Part shown: positions 27,401 through 39,290 of the stretch, one piece after another
Position numbering within the stretch: position 1 is the stretch's first letter
How the letters are laid out: every line of letters starts with the position of its first letter
Assembly (NCBI RefSeq): GCF_051401765.1
Contig: NC_135071.1
Location: 10,828,961-10,892,960 of the forward strand
Length of the DNA stretch: 64,000 nt
Direction of reading: 5' to 3'
Source of the DNA: Calliopsis andreniformis
Taxonomy: Eukaryota; Arthropoda; Insecta; Hymenoptera; Andrenidae
Position numbers and translations under genes: made by a program
Notes under the pieces: generated by a model
What the model saw: the letters and a program-made list of their open reading frames with translations, nothing else
Database searches by the model: none
Told to the model about the DNA's origin: nothing

Positions 27401-28775
27401 AGCAACTATTCCGCAACGAGTTTCGAAGCAGTTACATTTTCACGCTTTTCAAAACGCACAGCTTTACCCTTCTAGCAAGCATTAAAAGGCTCATTAAATT
27501 AAAAGCAGAAGCACAGCTCACAGAGGCGTCGGTTAGCGTCAACGATACGATTCAAAGTTACACCGAGATATTCATGCCGTGTGCGAGGTTCCGATGCATC
27601 CGCTCTGTGTGCGTTTATCAGAAAACGTTTTTTAACTCTCGAGAAGCCACCGTCTTCCCCAGCGATTCGCCCATACACACGCGAGCGCACATGTACATCC
27701 CATCAAGTGGTTATGCTCAGTCGGATAACGGGGTTCCAGAGAATCGTTCTTATCGAGTGTTCACCACCATTTCCATCTGACAATCTCCCTTCATCAGCTC
27801 CTCCTGGCGTGATTTTTCGACGCCCTTCAAGGGTAACGACACAGGAAGAAAAGTTCCCTCGTTGCATAGATCACTCTGGATCCTCCTTTCCACCCTTACC
27901 CTCTGCCACGAAACTTGACGCTGCGCCATCTCCTCCGTTTTGTTGTTTTGTACTTTCTAGGCTGGAACTAATCTCTATAAATTGCCCAGCAGCTGCATCC
28001 CTCCCGCCCACCGCGAATCCGCGCTTCCCATTGATGCAGCGGCATGGAAAATTTATGGGTGAGAGGGTTATTAACGGATACAATGTTTAGAAGAGGTTTC
28101 GCGGATTTAACGGGCTGAGTTGGAGGGCTCGAGTTTAGGCAAAGGCGATTCCATAATAGACAGCTGGTAGCATCGCGAACGTTGCAGCGGGGGATTGGAA
28201 GATCTAGTATGTTTGCGGATGTGATATTATTGACTGTGAGAATATTCGATCAAGCGTCGATCGTGAATTGTTTAACGTGGGATTTGATGCAGGATCGTTT
28301 GAGGAGCTGAGAGAATTTTAATTTGAATAGATATCTAGCAAGGAAAATTCGTTAACTGTGATGATCATTTCTTAGATCTTTGAAGAACGGAACTTTGGAA
28401 AATAATGAGGCTCGTGTTGCATAGAAATATTATTCCTATACAATTTAATAAAGTAGTTTTACTTTAATTATTAGAGAATTGTTGTGCTTCAAGTAATTTA
28501 AAATTTTTAAGGCGATCTAGAAAATGTACCACTATACACATTTATGTATTGAAAAGGTGGACCCTTTTAACTCTACCAGGCTTCAAAGATTTAATCAATC
28601 AAGCTTTTAGAATTCGCAGTATGTATACCATCTTTGACAAATGTTCAATAGTTTAGGAAATACTAATAATTGAAATTGCTTCGGGTGGCTTACTTTTTGT
28701 GGAAAATTTCAAAAATTAAAACTCCCAATATTTGATTTCAACCTACAAAAATTTTGGAGTTGTACAGTTAAATAC

Positions 28776-28960
28776 CTATACATTTTAATATTTGAAAATA
28801 TAAATATTTGAAGCTATAAAAAATTTTTAATTTATATTTGAAATGTTTAAAAATTTAAAAAGCTGAAAATTTGAAAGGCTTAAAACCTGAAAAGTTGAAC
28901 AAGTTAAGATGCTACAAGATTGAAAAATTGGTAGTTTGAAAATCTGAATATCTTTAAATT
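28776..28960. repeat. Degenerate TTTGAA-rich repeat tract
   Basis: Successive short words such as AATATTTGAAAATA, AATATTTGAAGC, AAAATTTGAAAGG and AAAAGTTGAAC recur without strict period. The tract looks like a decayed relative, on the opposite strand, of the array at 54164-54251. No coding frame spans it. Confidence 0.6.
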
Positions 28961-31900
28961 TCCGAATGTTCAAATCTTACAGGGATATCATAAATTATTT
29001 AGAATCGAATTTTACACCTCCATAATTGTACAGTGGTAAATATTGTAGAAATTGAGTCTCTTTTTTACATTCATTTTATATTTAGACTGCTCAATTATAG
29101 CAGATCATTTTTGTAGAACCGTTTGTTTACCTGATCTACTTAGTATCTGATGATGCATCCTATTAAAAGGGATTTAGCAATAGAATTTGTAATACTACGA
29201 ACAAATAACCATACTGATGTTCACTACGAACGCCATGACGCTGGCATTAATACGGAATCCAGTTTGTTGAATTCCTTCAATTTCCTGGAAGAACAGAATC
29301 TCTCTCTCAGATACATGATACACCTTATCAGATAACATCTGCCAGGATATAAAGGCAGCCTCGAACAATTTAAAGATCGAACGCGAAAAACTCGACACCA
29401 CAATAGAAGTCGAACCGAAGTGGGAGATTTGATCCAAGGACAATTTGTCGTTTATCTACGTGTGTCGTCAGACTTTTCTCGATTCCTTGCCTTTCTGTCT
29501 TTGGCGATTACTTTTCCTGCCACAACTATCGATCGTCGCTCGAATTTCGCTTCTTATTTTCTTATCATCCCCGTTCTCATCCCTTTTTGAAATAAGTTCG
29601 TTCGTTGAACATGAATTTATTTGACGCTTCACTAGGATACAAATTGAATGGATACGCTTTGGGTGTAGCAAGTGAGAACAGTAATCCATACATGCATGGA
29701 GAACGACATTTTTAAGCATTTATGCGCCAGTGAAAATACATGTACGTACATAGGAGCTAAAATAGAAATTCAAACTATTGTACCATATATAAGAGGAAAT
29801 ATAATAACGTCAGTATTAATATGAGCTCATTATTTTATATGTAGGTACTATATACAATGGCAGCTAACTATTTAAGACTATTGCATTAAATGACTTTTAT
29901 TCAGACATTTGAATTCTAATGGAAACATTTACGTGTAATGATGGATTAATAATAACTTCTCTTTAATGCATTTTCTGAATTACTAGTAGTTTTAAGCATA
30001 GTTAGTCACCATTGTGCATACACATATACACGTGAATTTATATATTAATAATAGTGCCGGAATAAATTTTCAAATTCACAATTTCTATAATTGTATTAAG
30101 ATAGCAATTTCTTTACCTTGATTCTTTTGAAGGAACATGCTTTACATAGTTCGAATTCCAAACACAATTTTAGATACGGGCCATTCTCTGCCAACTCGAT
30201 TACTTATGTACCTTGATGTTAGGGATTTTGATGATATTGAGACATATTGTAGTTCGTGTACATTTGGGGGAGGTGGTTAAGTTCCAACAGTTTTCACGTT
30301 GATGTAAAAAATATGGAACGTGTAGGAAATTCAGAACAAAGTTTCCTGACATTATAAGATACAAGACAGATATTGCCCGCAATATAATATTATCCATTTA
30401 ATCTACTTTTTAAGGAGAGGTGCAGTTCTAAAGCTTCCTAAAACTCGATATTTTCTTGTTTAGGTATTTCACTTCTTTAGTGTTTGAAGGACATGTAGAT
30501 TTCAAAATATTCTAAATTACCAAAATTATAAGTTTTTAAGTAGCAGAAGCCACATGAGGTTAATACCAGCGGTTCAATTTTAAATTGTTATTATTTTATT
30601 CTAATATACACTTAATTACCTATGGCTGACCTTAGGCTTAAATTTTGATTAGTTGTGAAAACAATCGTAAGATTATCATCCTCATTTCTGGAAGAGAAGA
30701 CGATCTTCAGAATAATAGTCTTAATAGAATTTTTCGGAAAATTAGGAGTACTTTTCTCTCGGTAAATTTTCACTCTCCAGTAGGAATAACTGTTGCATTG
30801 CCAGTGCTGTCATTTATTACAACTTTCTGAACGATGTCTACGAAGGCAGGGTTCCGTAAAAATTGTCGAATACATAGCGTGTAATTATTTTACCATAAGA
30901 CCTGCTACACCTTCTAATTTACGATCGAATCTGCATAAAAGGGCCGTAAGTTACATAAGAATGCACCAGGTACATCGCTTCCGCTCGCATTTTACACGGC
31001 TGCGGTCACGTTTACAACGGCATTATAATGCCTCGGTGTGGGTTTCATCGTGTTTCAAAGATAATGCAACATTAAGTTTCCAGATGTATAGGATCTAATC
31101 CGTATTTTACATGACTTATAAATGCGACTCTTTTACGGAGTTATGGTTAACGCGAAATATCCCTTAACTTGGTATCTCGTTAGATGTTGAATTTCAACAG
31201 ACTAACAGGAATATTATTGCTAAGGTTTGGTGGAAAATATTACAAATTGACGTAGACGTCAATTAAAGGCCACTTGAAATGAAGTTGAAAATATGTACAT
31301 TCCTGTTTAGAACTTTGGTGCACCCCTCGTTTAAATAAAACAAAATTTTTCATAACTACTTGTTTTTAATTATAATGAATTACAGTCTCTATAATATAAA
31401 ATGAAAATAAAAATGAAAATATTTATTTATTTAAGGAAGACATTATTTTGTTTGATATCTTAACATTATGTAAACTTTTGAACAGGGATGTAAGTAATCT
31501 GTTTCATTTTTCAATAGATTTTCTTACAACTTCGTAATTGAGTAGTTATAGTCATAAATTCTAGTGTTACATGTTATAGAAAGCAAGATTTCTTTGATAC
31601 AAATTCAGTATTCGTCATAACCTCGTTTCATGTACTCCATTGTTGTTTTTTACTTAAATGATTCTACTTAACATTATTCAATTCCATTTCTAGTAATTTC
31701 TACTTAGCTTTTCCTTATTTTCCAAACACAATTCCCCTCAACGTAATTTAACCACACATACGTACTTTGTAATCATACTTGTAGTATTATATTTGCCAAG
31801 GTTTCACGAATCTCGACATCTTCTCGTTACATCAAAGCCACAGGGAAACCCTACGTGATCAAGCGTCGATCGTTGAAATTTTGCCCCTCTTCGATAGACT

Positions 31901-32516
31901 GAGTTTGAACTTTGTTAACAGCTCGGGTAAAGATAGTTATCAGCTGCACGGTGTTGCGAAAGTTACGAGCAATCTTCTCCAGTGCAGAGAGCACCTACGC
32001 AAAGCTTTCCATTTTCGTTTAGGGAAATTCTCATTTCCTTGATGTCAGCCTAATACTTGAAGTCCAAAGTCAGCCTGGCGATATCTGCAGGGAAAAAATT
32101 CGATGTTCTTCGCAAGAATCCTCGGGTAAAGACAGCCCGTAGGGCTTCATTCAGGGGCAGAGGAAAGGCAGTATCAGTACTATTCTCGAGGATCGTAAGG
32201 ATATATAACTGAGGGAATGTAACGAGGACGAAGTGGATGCGCATCTTGCGCCAGGGCATAAGCTAGAATGCGGAATGTACCATCAACGTGGGGTAGCAGC
32301 ATAGTGGGATAAAAGCAACCGACCGGCTACTCTCTTCTCGAGAGGAGAGTGTTTTGATATCGGCATGCTTCTGCAGGGAATCAAAAACATCTTTCATGCG
32401 AAATTAACAAAGATAGAGTTCTTTGGCATGTTTCTTAAGATTGGGACTAGTTGGCGAATTTTTCGGTACTTGCATGTTTGAATGTTTTGGCGATTCAAAG
32501 ATTGGGTACATATAAT

Positions 32517-32850
32517 TTGAAATAGTGTTCTATACTGGAATATTGAATATTCGAATATTATTCGAATGTTTGAATATTTAAGTATTGTTTCAATAGTCGA
32601 GTATTTAGGTATAAAATTGTAGTTTTTAGGGTTCACATTTGAAAAAATTCTCAAGGAAATATGTGACTCTGTTTCAGAAATTGATGTTTGAATATTTAGA
32701 TAGGTAGGTAAATAGATTCGGTAAATGTGGAAGTTAGGAAAAGTTTGAAAATTTATATATAGGTATATTAGAAAAAGAATATTTACCTAACTATTGAAAT
32801 ATGTGAAAATTGAGACACTTGAATATTTGATAACTTGAATACTGAAGTAT
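32517..32850. repeat. Degenerate TTGAATATT-rich repeat tract
   Basis: Repeated TTGAATATTCGAATATT, GTTTGAATATTTAAG, GTTTGAATATTTAGA and CTTGAATATTTGATAAC words appear across the stretch at irregular spacing. The + strand carries the TTGAATAT sense of the unit seen in reverse at 54164-54251. The region holds no gene. Confidence 0.6.
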
Positions 32851-34856
32851 TGTATTAATGTAGTCATTTTATCGTTCAGAAGTTTCATAAATTTCAATCA
32901 TCTCTACAATCTATAGACTGAAATTTAAATCAAAGGGAAGAAACAAGTGCAAATTTTCCATAAAGAAGCAGGCTTTGAAAGAGTCTAATAAAAGAAGTTA
33001 TTTGATTAATCAAAGCTATTAATATGTAATATTGTTTCGTCGGTGAGTTAAAGAGTATTACAGTTTCTTCCTTTCTCCTGTCCGTTCCTCTGCGTTTCTT
33101 TAACGAGCGTCGTTACGGCCGGGAAACAGGCGTCGGGACGCAGAGATTGCTTCGTTATATGAAATTAGCCATTTAGAAGCAGCCTTTCCCAACAAGCTCT
33201 CGCTTCATTATTCTATATCCAGCCGGAACGAATACCTTCTTCGTCCTCTTCTTTAGCGGCGAGAAAAAGGGCAGCTTATTCATGTCCAGTTCTTCGAACG
33301 AATCAGCCCATAGAAATTGAATTTCCTCCCATCTCGTCGTGGCAAAAATTGTCGCACGAGGATGCAAATTAGGTCGAGATCTTTTTTGCTGGAACGGTTC
33401 ACGGGGTCGGTTTCGTGGTGGATATAAAGGACACGATTATAAAAGAAATATAACGATAACAAGTTGAAAGTCGTTTCATGAAGAACCATTAGAAGTTAAG
33501 TATTGTTGAGGTACAATTTTAATTACGAGTCTCATTGTGCTGATGAAGCATGAGGAGTGTGATGTGCAGATGAAACATTTAGTGTGCATCGTTGTCATGG
33601 TTGTGGCATCAAAGAGTGTTTACCATATCAGACTTACATTGGTATTACTAAAGTGGATTGTAACGAAGCCTGAAAATAATGCATTTCAATTAGTTAATTG
33701 ATCTATGTAAAATAACGCCGTAATATTTTTCAAATTCGATATTTAAATTCTTTACGTTAGCTTTACAAATTTTCAGTGTATAGTAGCAAGTGTTAAATAA
33801 GAGTAGAAAATAAAAATACTATTTTAATAGTAATATTGAAGGCGGTTATTCTATTACTAAAACTAATTAATATCTTTATTAAATATCTGTGGAACAAAAT
33901 AATACAGGAATAGTAAATAATTCTTTTCAAATAATTTTATTCAAGATTACTCTCAGGTTTGTAAACACGAAGTCTAACGATTTCCAGAACTTTTCTTATT
34001 TTTCTATTGACGAGTTCTGGCACAGAATCTACATTGGTAGAGATTACTCCAGTGCATGAAATTAGCCGTTTAGGAGGAACCCTTTCCAGTCCCGCGAGAA
34101 CTTTGCTGAAGACGGAAATACCGACGCGATGCTTCCTGGAAATGGTCATTGCAATTTCCCCTCTATTTTGGAAGCACCATCCACCCGCGCCTCCCACTGT
34201 CGTCGAATTCCTGTTTGTTTTCCATCGTTCAAGCCGAGGCAGACCTTTTTCTGTTCATTCGTGCTGAACAGTCTTTACCATTTTCGCCTCTCGCTTCTAA
34301 CTTCTTGACACGCACGGGTTCTTTTTCCATTGTCAAGAACCATCCTCTTCTTTCTTTGATTCTTTTTTACTCACTGTATCCGCTTTCGTGACAAATGCTG
34401 TATATTGAACACCAAAAGCTTTTCTTTCAAGAGTGGTATGTAATGTTTCTTGGCACTGTCGTTTACCAGAGATTACAGAAACACAAGTTTCCTGAATTTT
34501 ATTATTTATAATTATATATTATCTTCAGGTTACTTTTACTTCAACCTAGAATTTTCAGTTCCTTCCACGAAGGAGTGTGATTCGTAATATTGTTAAAAGG
34601 TCCGCGAATAATTTAAACAAACGATGGGATCAAGTCAGCCTTGGAAGTCCAAGCCAACGTCTCATTAATTACCATCCCTTGATACCCGGAAACCGCCCTA
34701 AAGACGCCCACTGTGTATTTTTTGTCTGGCATTTTCTGAGCCATCTGTAGGAAGAAAAGGAAGACGTGAAACGAGGGAACGCGAAACTGCCAAGCTCTGT
34801 TTTCCCCTTCAACAGATTCATTTAAATACTAACGGATGCGGATTATTTCCTTACTA

Positions 34857-35340
34857 TAACCCTTTGATTATTCTTCTTAACTTGTTTTCCCCTTCTCCTG
34901 CTTTAATCATCCTTCTCGACCAGTTCTCTTGTATTCAATCTGATGTCTGTCTTATTTTTACCTCTCGTTTCATCCTTCCGTTTATCTCAATTTTATGTGT
35001 TCTCTCAATTTTCATTTATTACAACCACACATTATGGTCATCCATTTTCCTGCGTACCCGAAATTTCCTTGGCGCTGTCCTTTTTATTTTCATTATGTTT
35101 TAGTTGAAACTTTACCCTTATATGCATTCTTAGTTTCTGCATCCTCACGCCCGTTTCCGTCTCGCTTTTATTTAACTTTTATAAGGCTTTCTTTTACCTT
35201 TTCTACTTCCCCACTGCTCCATTTTTAGTCTGTCTGCGTTGTTTCTTATTAATCCTTTTATACTTCACCTCTTTCGCCCTTCTTTTCCTCCCTTTGCCTA
35301 GGGCAAAAGTTTTTCTTTTAAGCCCTTTTAGCAGCGCCAC
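34857..35340. other. Pyrimidine-rich strand-asymmetric tract
   Basis: Over nearly 500 bp the + strand is dominated by C and T, with words such as CCCCTTCTCCTGC, CATCCTTCTCGACC, CATCCTTCCG and TCTACTTCCCCACTGCTCC, and few purine runs. A milder version begins near 34220. Overlapping open frames here rich in Leu, Phe and Ser are a by-product of the composition. It is not a simple microsatellite. Confidence 0.6.
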
Positions 35341-36002
35341 TGTTTATTCGTATAGAGTGAATCCAGAAAGGGGCGAGAAAGTTTCGAATGTTCATTCAGA
35401 AGCACGTGTGAATCTCTGTAAAATTAGAATTCTCTCAGCTTTGGTAATTTCATCAGATAATTTTTGTTTATTAGCTTGGGGATGTTTTAAGTTGATAACA
35501 TTCTAGGGGTTCGCTTTCATATTAAGTATTAAATTGGGATGACAATTTACTGGAAATTATCTTCCACTGAATAAACACTATTTTCGTAGGAGTTGTAATT
35601 TTGATTTTGATATCTTCTTATTTTATATTTTAATGCCCTAGATATGCTTGTAGATCCATCATTTTAATCAAGAAGTAATATAGAAAAAGTCCTAATACAC
35701 GCACAAATATTTCGTTCGTGGTCAAACAATATTGAATTGCTGACCCTGCTATGTTAGAATTTGGTATTTAGTCGTTTTATTTAATCAGAGTTAATGTTAG
35801 TGGCAAATATAGATTTCAGTAATGCCTAGTAATTACTAATATTATACAGTAATGTTATTCAATAAATACTGACTTCTGTTCACAAGTGTAAGAAAGTAGT
35901 ATTTAAGAATATCCAAGCACATTAACTCTAAATTTGTAGCAAACCACTTTAACCCCACAAAATTTTCGCTTCTGTCAAAACTGTCCATCCCTAAAGACAG
36001 AA

Positions 36003-36060
36003 AATGTCAGTTCTCTTCTTACCACAGACGTAACGGTGAAGACAGATGAAAACTGACATT
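36003..36060. repeat. Inverted repeat with 10-bp perfect arms
   Basis: AATGTCAGTT (36003-36012) and AACTGACATT (36051-36060) are exact reverse complements separated by 38 bases. It could form a stem-loop in the transcript or reflect a small decayed MITE. Nothing else supports either reading. Confidence 0.7.
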
Positions 36061-36790
36061 CAAGCTTAAAATCCTCCGAAAAATCTGCTTGCTAACTGTC
36101 ACTTCTGGCCAAGCAATTAGTGAAAAGCATCAATCGAGCTGACCCACAATCGCGCAGGATAATTGTCCAGCCGAGTAACGTGTTCTAATAAAAGGTACTC
36201 GACCCAACCAGGTCGCCACGTAATCTCGTTTTGGTGTCTTTAAATAAAGGGGAAAGAGCGGTATTTCTGGCGGAAGCCTGAAAAAGAGTCCTCCAGCGGT
36301 TTCATCCCAGGCTGATCGGGGTGAGGGGTCGTCACTGCGATCGAGGGTGGCCGAAGGAATTTATTTGGAATCGATAATCCATTTACTGTCCGTCCGACGA
36401 AACAATGCGAAATCGTCGTCGCGTGCTGAAGCAAAAGTGACCGAGTGGTCTTGTGGACTAAAGGAAAAGAAGGGAAAAGGAAGAGATCAAGGTGGGAGTA
36501 TAATAGCGGGCAGCTCTGAGAGGAATACACTTTCTTGGAACTTGAATGTCATGAATGTCTTTTGCTTGGTTTATAAATCATAATAAATCATGAGCTATTC
36601 ATTCTGCGAACAGGTTACTTGCTATAAGCTGGTTACTATTTTCTACTATCTCTTTCTTTTCAGTTGGGCTTACGTCATACAGGGTAAACTGATTACAGAT
36701 GTTAGAGATTTTAAGGGATGACTCTACTAACTAAGATAAGATGAAAATGAAGAATGACAATTTTGCGTTTGACGCTTGGCTTTAGAGTTA

Positions 36791-37055
36791 TAAATTATTA
36801 AAGGTACATCTAAAGTGCCCATGAAATGTGCCTGATGTGACTTATTCTACTGACGCCATCATGCCTGATCTGGCACGCTGCCAGTTGAATAAGCCTAATT
36901 CAGAAATATTTCATAAACAGTTTAGATGTTTCTGTAACAATTTAATACTTCTAAAACGATTCTTGAAACGAAGATTTATTATCCTCAATGTTCGTTATGC
37001 TTCGACACGTAGAGTCACTTTTAAAAATTTCTGACACCTGTTGTCAAGCACTCTG
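36791..37055. mobile_element. Foldback element, copy 2 (left arm truncated)
   Basis: The stretch contains the self-complementary centre (CTTATTCTACTGACG ... GTTGAATAAGCC) and a complete right arm ending in TTTCTGACACCTGTTGTC and AAGCACTCTG. These match the right half of the copy at 9633-10016. Only about 40 bp of the left arm remains. It is diverged and has no coding capacity. Confidence 0.6.
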
Positions 37056-37211
37056 CATAATAAAGCATTGATACATGTATAATAAATTTGTTTCCAGCTT
37101 TCTTAGTACAGTATACATACCTTCCATATCTTATTATAGAGTGATGATAGCAAGTGTTTTAAAATTACATAGAATTATTATATAGTAGTCTTCTTTTCTA
37201 ACTTCCTCAGA

Positions 37212-37430
37212 ACTGTACTTTAACACAGAAATTTGGGGGGTCGATTTTAACTATCAAAGTAAGACAAACCTCTATTTGAGGCTTTGTTTGTGATACTTAT
37301 ATTAATTATTAAAGATATGCTTGTAATACCTACGAAGTGTGTCTGACTTGAGAGCTTATTCTACTACTTGCACATGTGAACTAGGTCAGACGTAGCACTG
37401 TCAGTAAGTAGAATCTGTCAAATTAGGTAC
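37212..37430. mobile_element. Foldback element, copy 3 (left arm plus centre)
   Basis: The left arm carries GAGGCTTTGTTTGTGAT and TTAATTATTAAAGAT, which is the inverse of AATTAATAATTCTGAAACAAAGCCTC-type sequence in copies 1 and 4. It is followed by the family's central hairpin, TGTGTCTGACTTGAG with CTTATTCTACT facing AGTAGAATC. The right arm fades out after about 37430. It lies only about 150 bp from copy 2, so the two may be a nested or tandem insertion. Confidence 0.55.
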
Positions 37431-39199
37431 GTTTCCCTTCAAACTTCTAATACCAATTACCGACCATGTTGAAATCTAATTTTTCTAGAATTAATTATAT
37501 CTAATACTATTCAATTTGTGATTGCTGATTTTAGCTCTTTCTTTTGTATTGAATTTCTGTATATTAAGTCGCCACCAGAAAATAGCATGGCACTTAATGT
37601 TTTTTCGAAAGATACTAACCTTTATTAGGTAATCTTACTATATAATGCTAATGGGTATTGTTATAGTGTGTATCAGCTGCTAATAATCACATGGATTAAG
37701 TAAATTGACTAAAACAAATATACTTTCGAAAAAGGAAGAAGTTAAAGCACATTCTTTTAGGCTTTATTCTGTTTCCTCTGACTCATTCACTCCCTTTTTG
37801 CAACAACTCTGTTGCAAATGTATTCTCCCTTTCATTCTTCTGTGCTCTATTGCCAATATCTCGTTTAAAACACACGTTTCGTATAATACAGAAGTTAATT
37901 AACTAACTCGTATAGCACGTAGGCACTACCAAGCCTGAGTGTAATTTTAATTGTATCTTCAGTGGTATTAGCTTTCAGCGTTAAAAGCAGAGAGAAACGG
38001 TAACAATTTTTTTAACATAACCTGAAGCGGCACGCGTTTTCCCTTGAGTGGAATTTCCGGCGTATCCAGCGAAATTGTTACAGCAATTACAAGTTGCGCT
38101 ATTGGCGAAAATTTACAACATTTCGTTGTGTTTTTTCACGAATAGCTGAAACACCGCGTAGACTAAAAGCAGCTTTTCTGAGTAAAGTGAACGAGATTGT
38201 GAGAAATTGATTATAACAGCGATAATTGACTATAAAGGTTTTTTGAAATGTTTGAAACTGAACATGGGACCAAACAGGGTACGCAATGTTTCATTGAAAA
38301 AAAGTCATAGTGGCTTACCTTCTTTTTCTTTTATTTGTTCTATTAATATGAATACAAAGAGTAAAATATTTTTGCAGTTTGAATATGTGGATTCAGTAAC
38401 TTTTGTGGATGAATTCGTGAATAAGTGTAATATGTGGAATTTAAAGCGTAACAAAAGAGTTACAAATTTCTTATTACACGAATAATGCAACTGTTAAGTG
38501 AATTATTTCAGGAAGCTATTGAAATTTGGAATATCTTATTATTAGTAAAGTTTTGGAAATGCTTTTACCTATTTTAGTAACCATTCTATTTATATTCGGT
38601 TATGAAATATTTAATTAACAGTAAGCAAGTTCAGTAATCCATTTAGTCTAATATTAAAGTGAAAAATCAATGAATCTTTAACATTTTTGTTGAGCTATCG
38701 TAGGAGCAGATAGAATTCGGGACATTTCTCTAAGGAAGGCGAATAGGTGGAACTTGAATTATTTCATTAAGATATTGGAACTTTCTGTCTGAAAAATTCT
38801 AAAATTTTATACATTTAAATTCTCTACTGAAACATTTTAATTACTATTCAATCCATCCTCGTAGTTTATCGAAATATTAATCCAATTCTATTTTTAATAA
38901 AATATTTGAAACTCTACCTTTTCAACTGGAAAGTTAGAATACGCAAATAAAATGTTAAAGCAAAAAAATAAAATAAAGGAAAAATAATAAAACAATTTTG
39001 AAATATTTTGTTGCACGAATACAGAGGAAGCATTAGTAATGCTTGTCAATAATATCCATATTGCATGTACACTTCATTCTGTATATATATACGCTCTCTA
39101 TTTGTTTGATGATTAATGAAGTTAGGAATTTTAACAGAATCTAGAATCAAAGAAATGCTAAAAGAATTGTTTATTTCAATTGTCAATTCAGATAATATA

Positions 39200-39290
39200 C
39201 AGGGTGTTTCATAATATGTGGGACTTACGTCAGCAGTTGATTGTATGCCTAAAAACAATGAAAAAAAGTCGTATAAACACATCTCCTATC
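39200..39290 (+). mobile_element. Partial copy of the mariner-type MITE (left end only)
   Basis: After a TA at 39198-39199 the sequence CAGGGTGTTTCATAATATGT begins. It is followed by AGTTGATTGTATGCCTAAAA and ACAATGAAAAAAAGT, nearly identical to the left part of the element at 54848. No matching inverted right end was found within the next 350 bp. The copy is therefore truncated, or its right end is beyond recognition. Confidence 0.6.

Noticed and set aside
27581..28090. 169-codon open frame on the + strand
   Set aside because: Its composition is rich in Ser, Pro and Arg without motifs, and equally open frames overlap it on both strands. It has no recognisable homology and no convincing splice context.
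28293..28320. Possible exon start after GATGCAG with a frame resembling SFEELREF
   Set aside because: The frame is out of phase with the donor at 23767, ends at a stop within ten codons and has no donor.
32136..32195. Possible short exon after TTCATTCAG and before GTAAGG on the + strand
   Set aside because: It reads GQRKGSISTILED and has an acceptor/donor-like frame. However, the similarity to the expected last TSPN strand is too weak, the acceptor lacks a good pyrimidine tract, and no cysteine follows.
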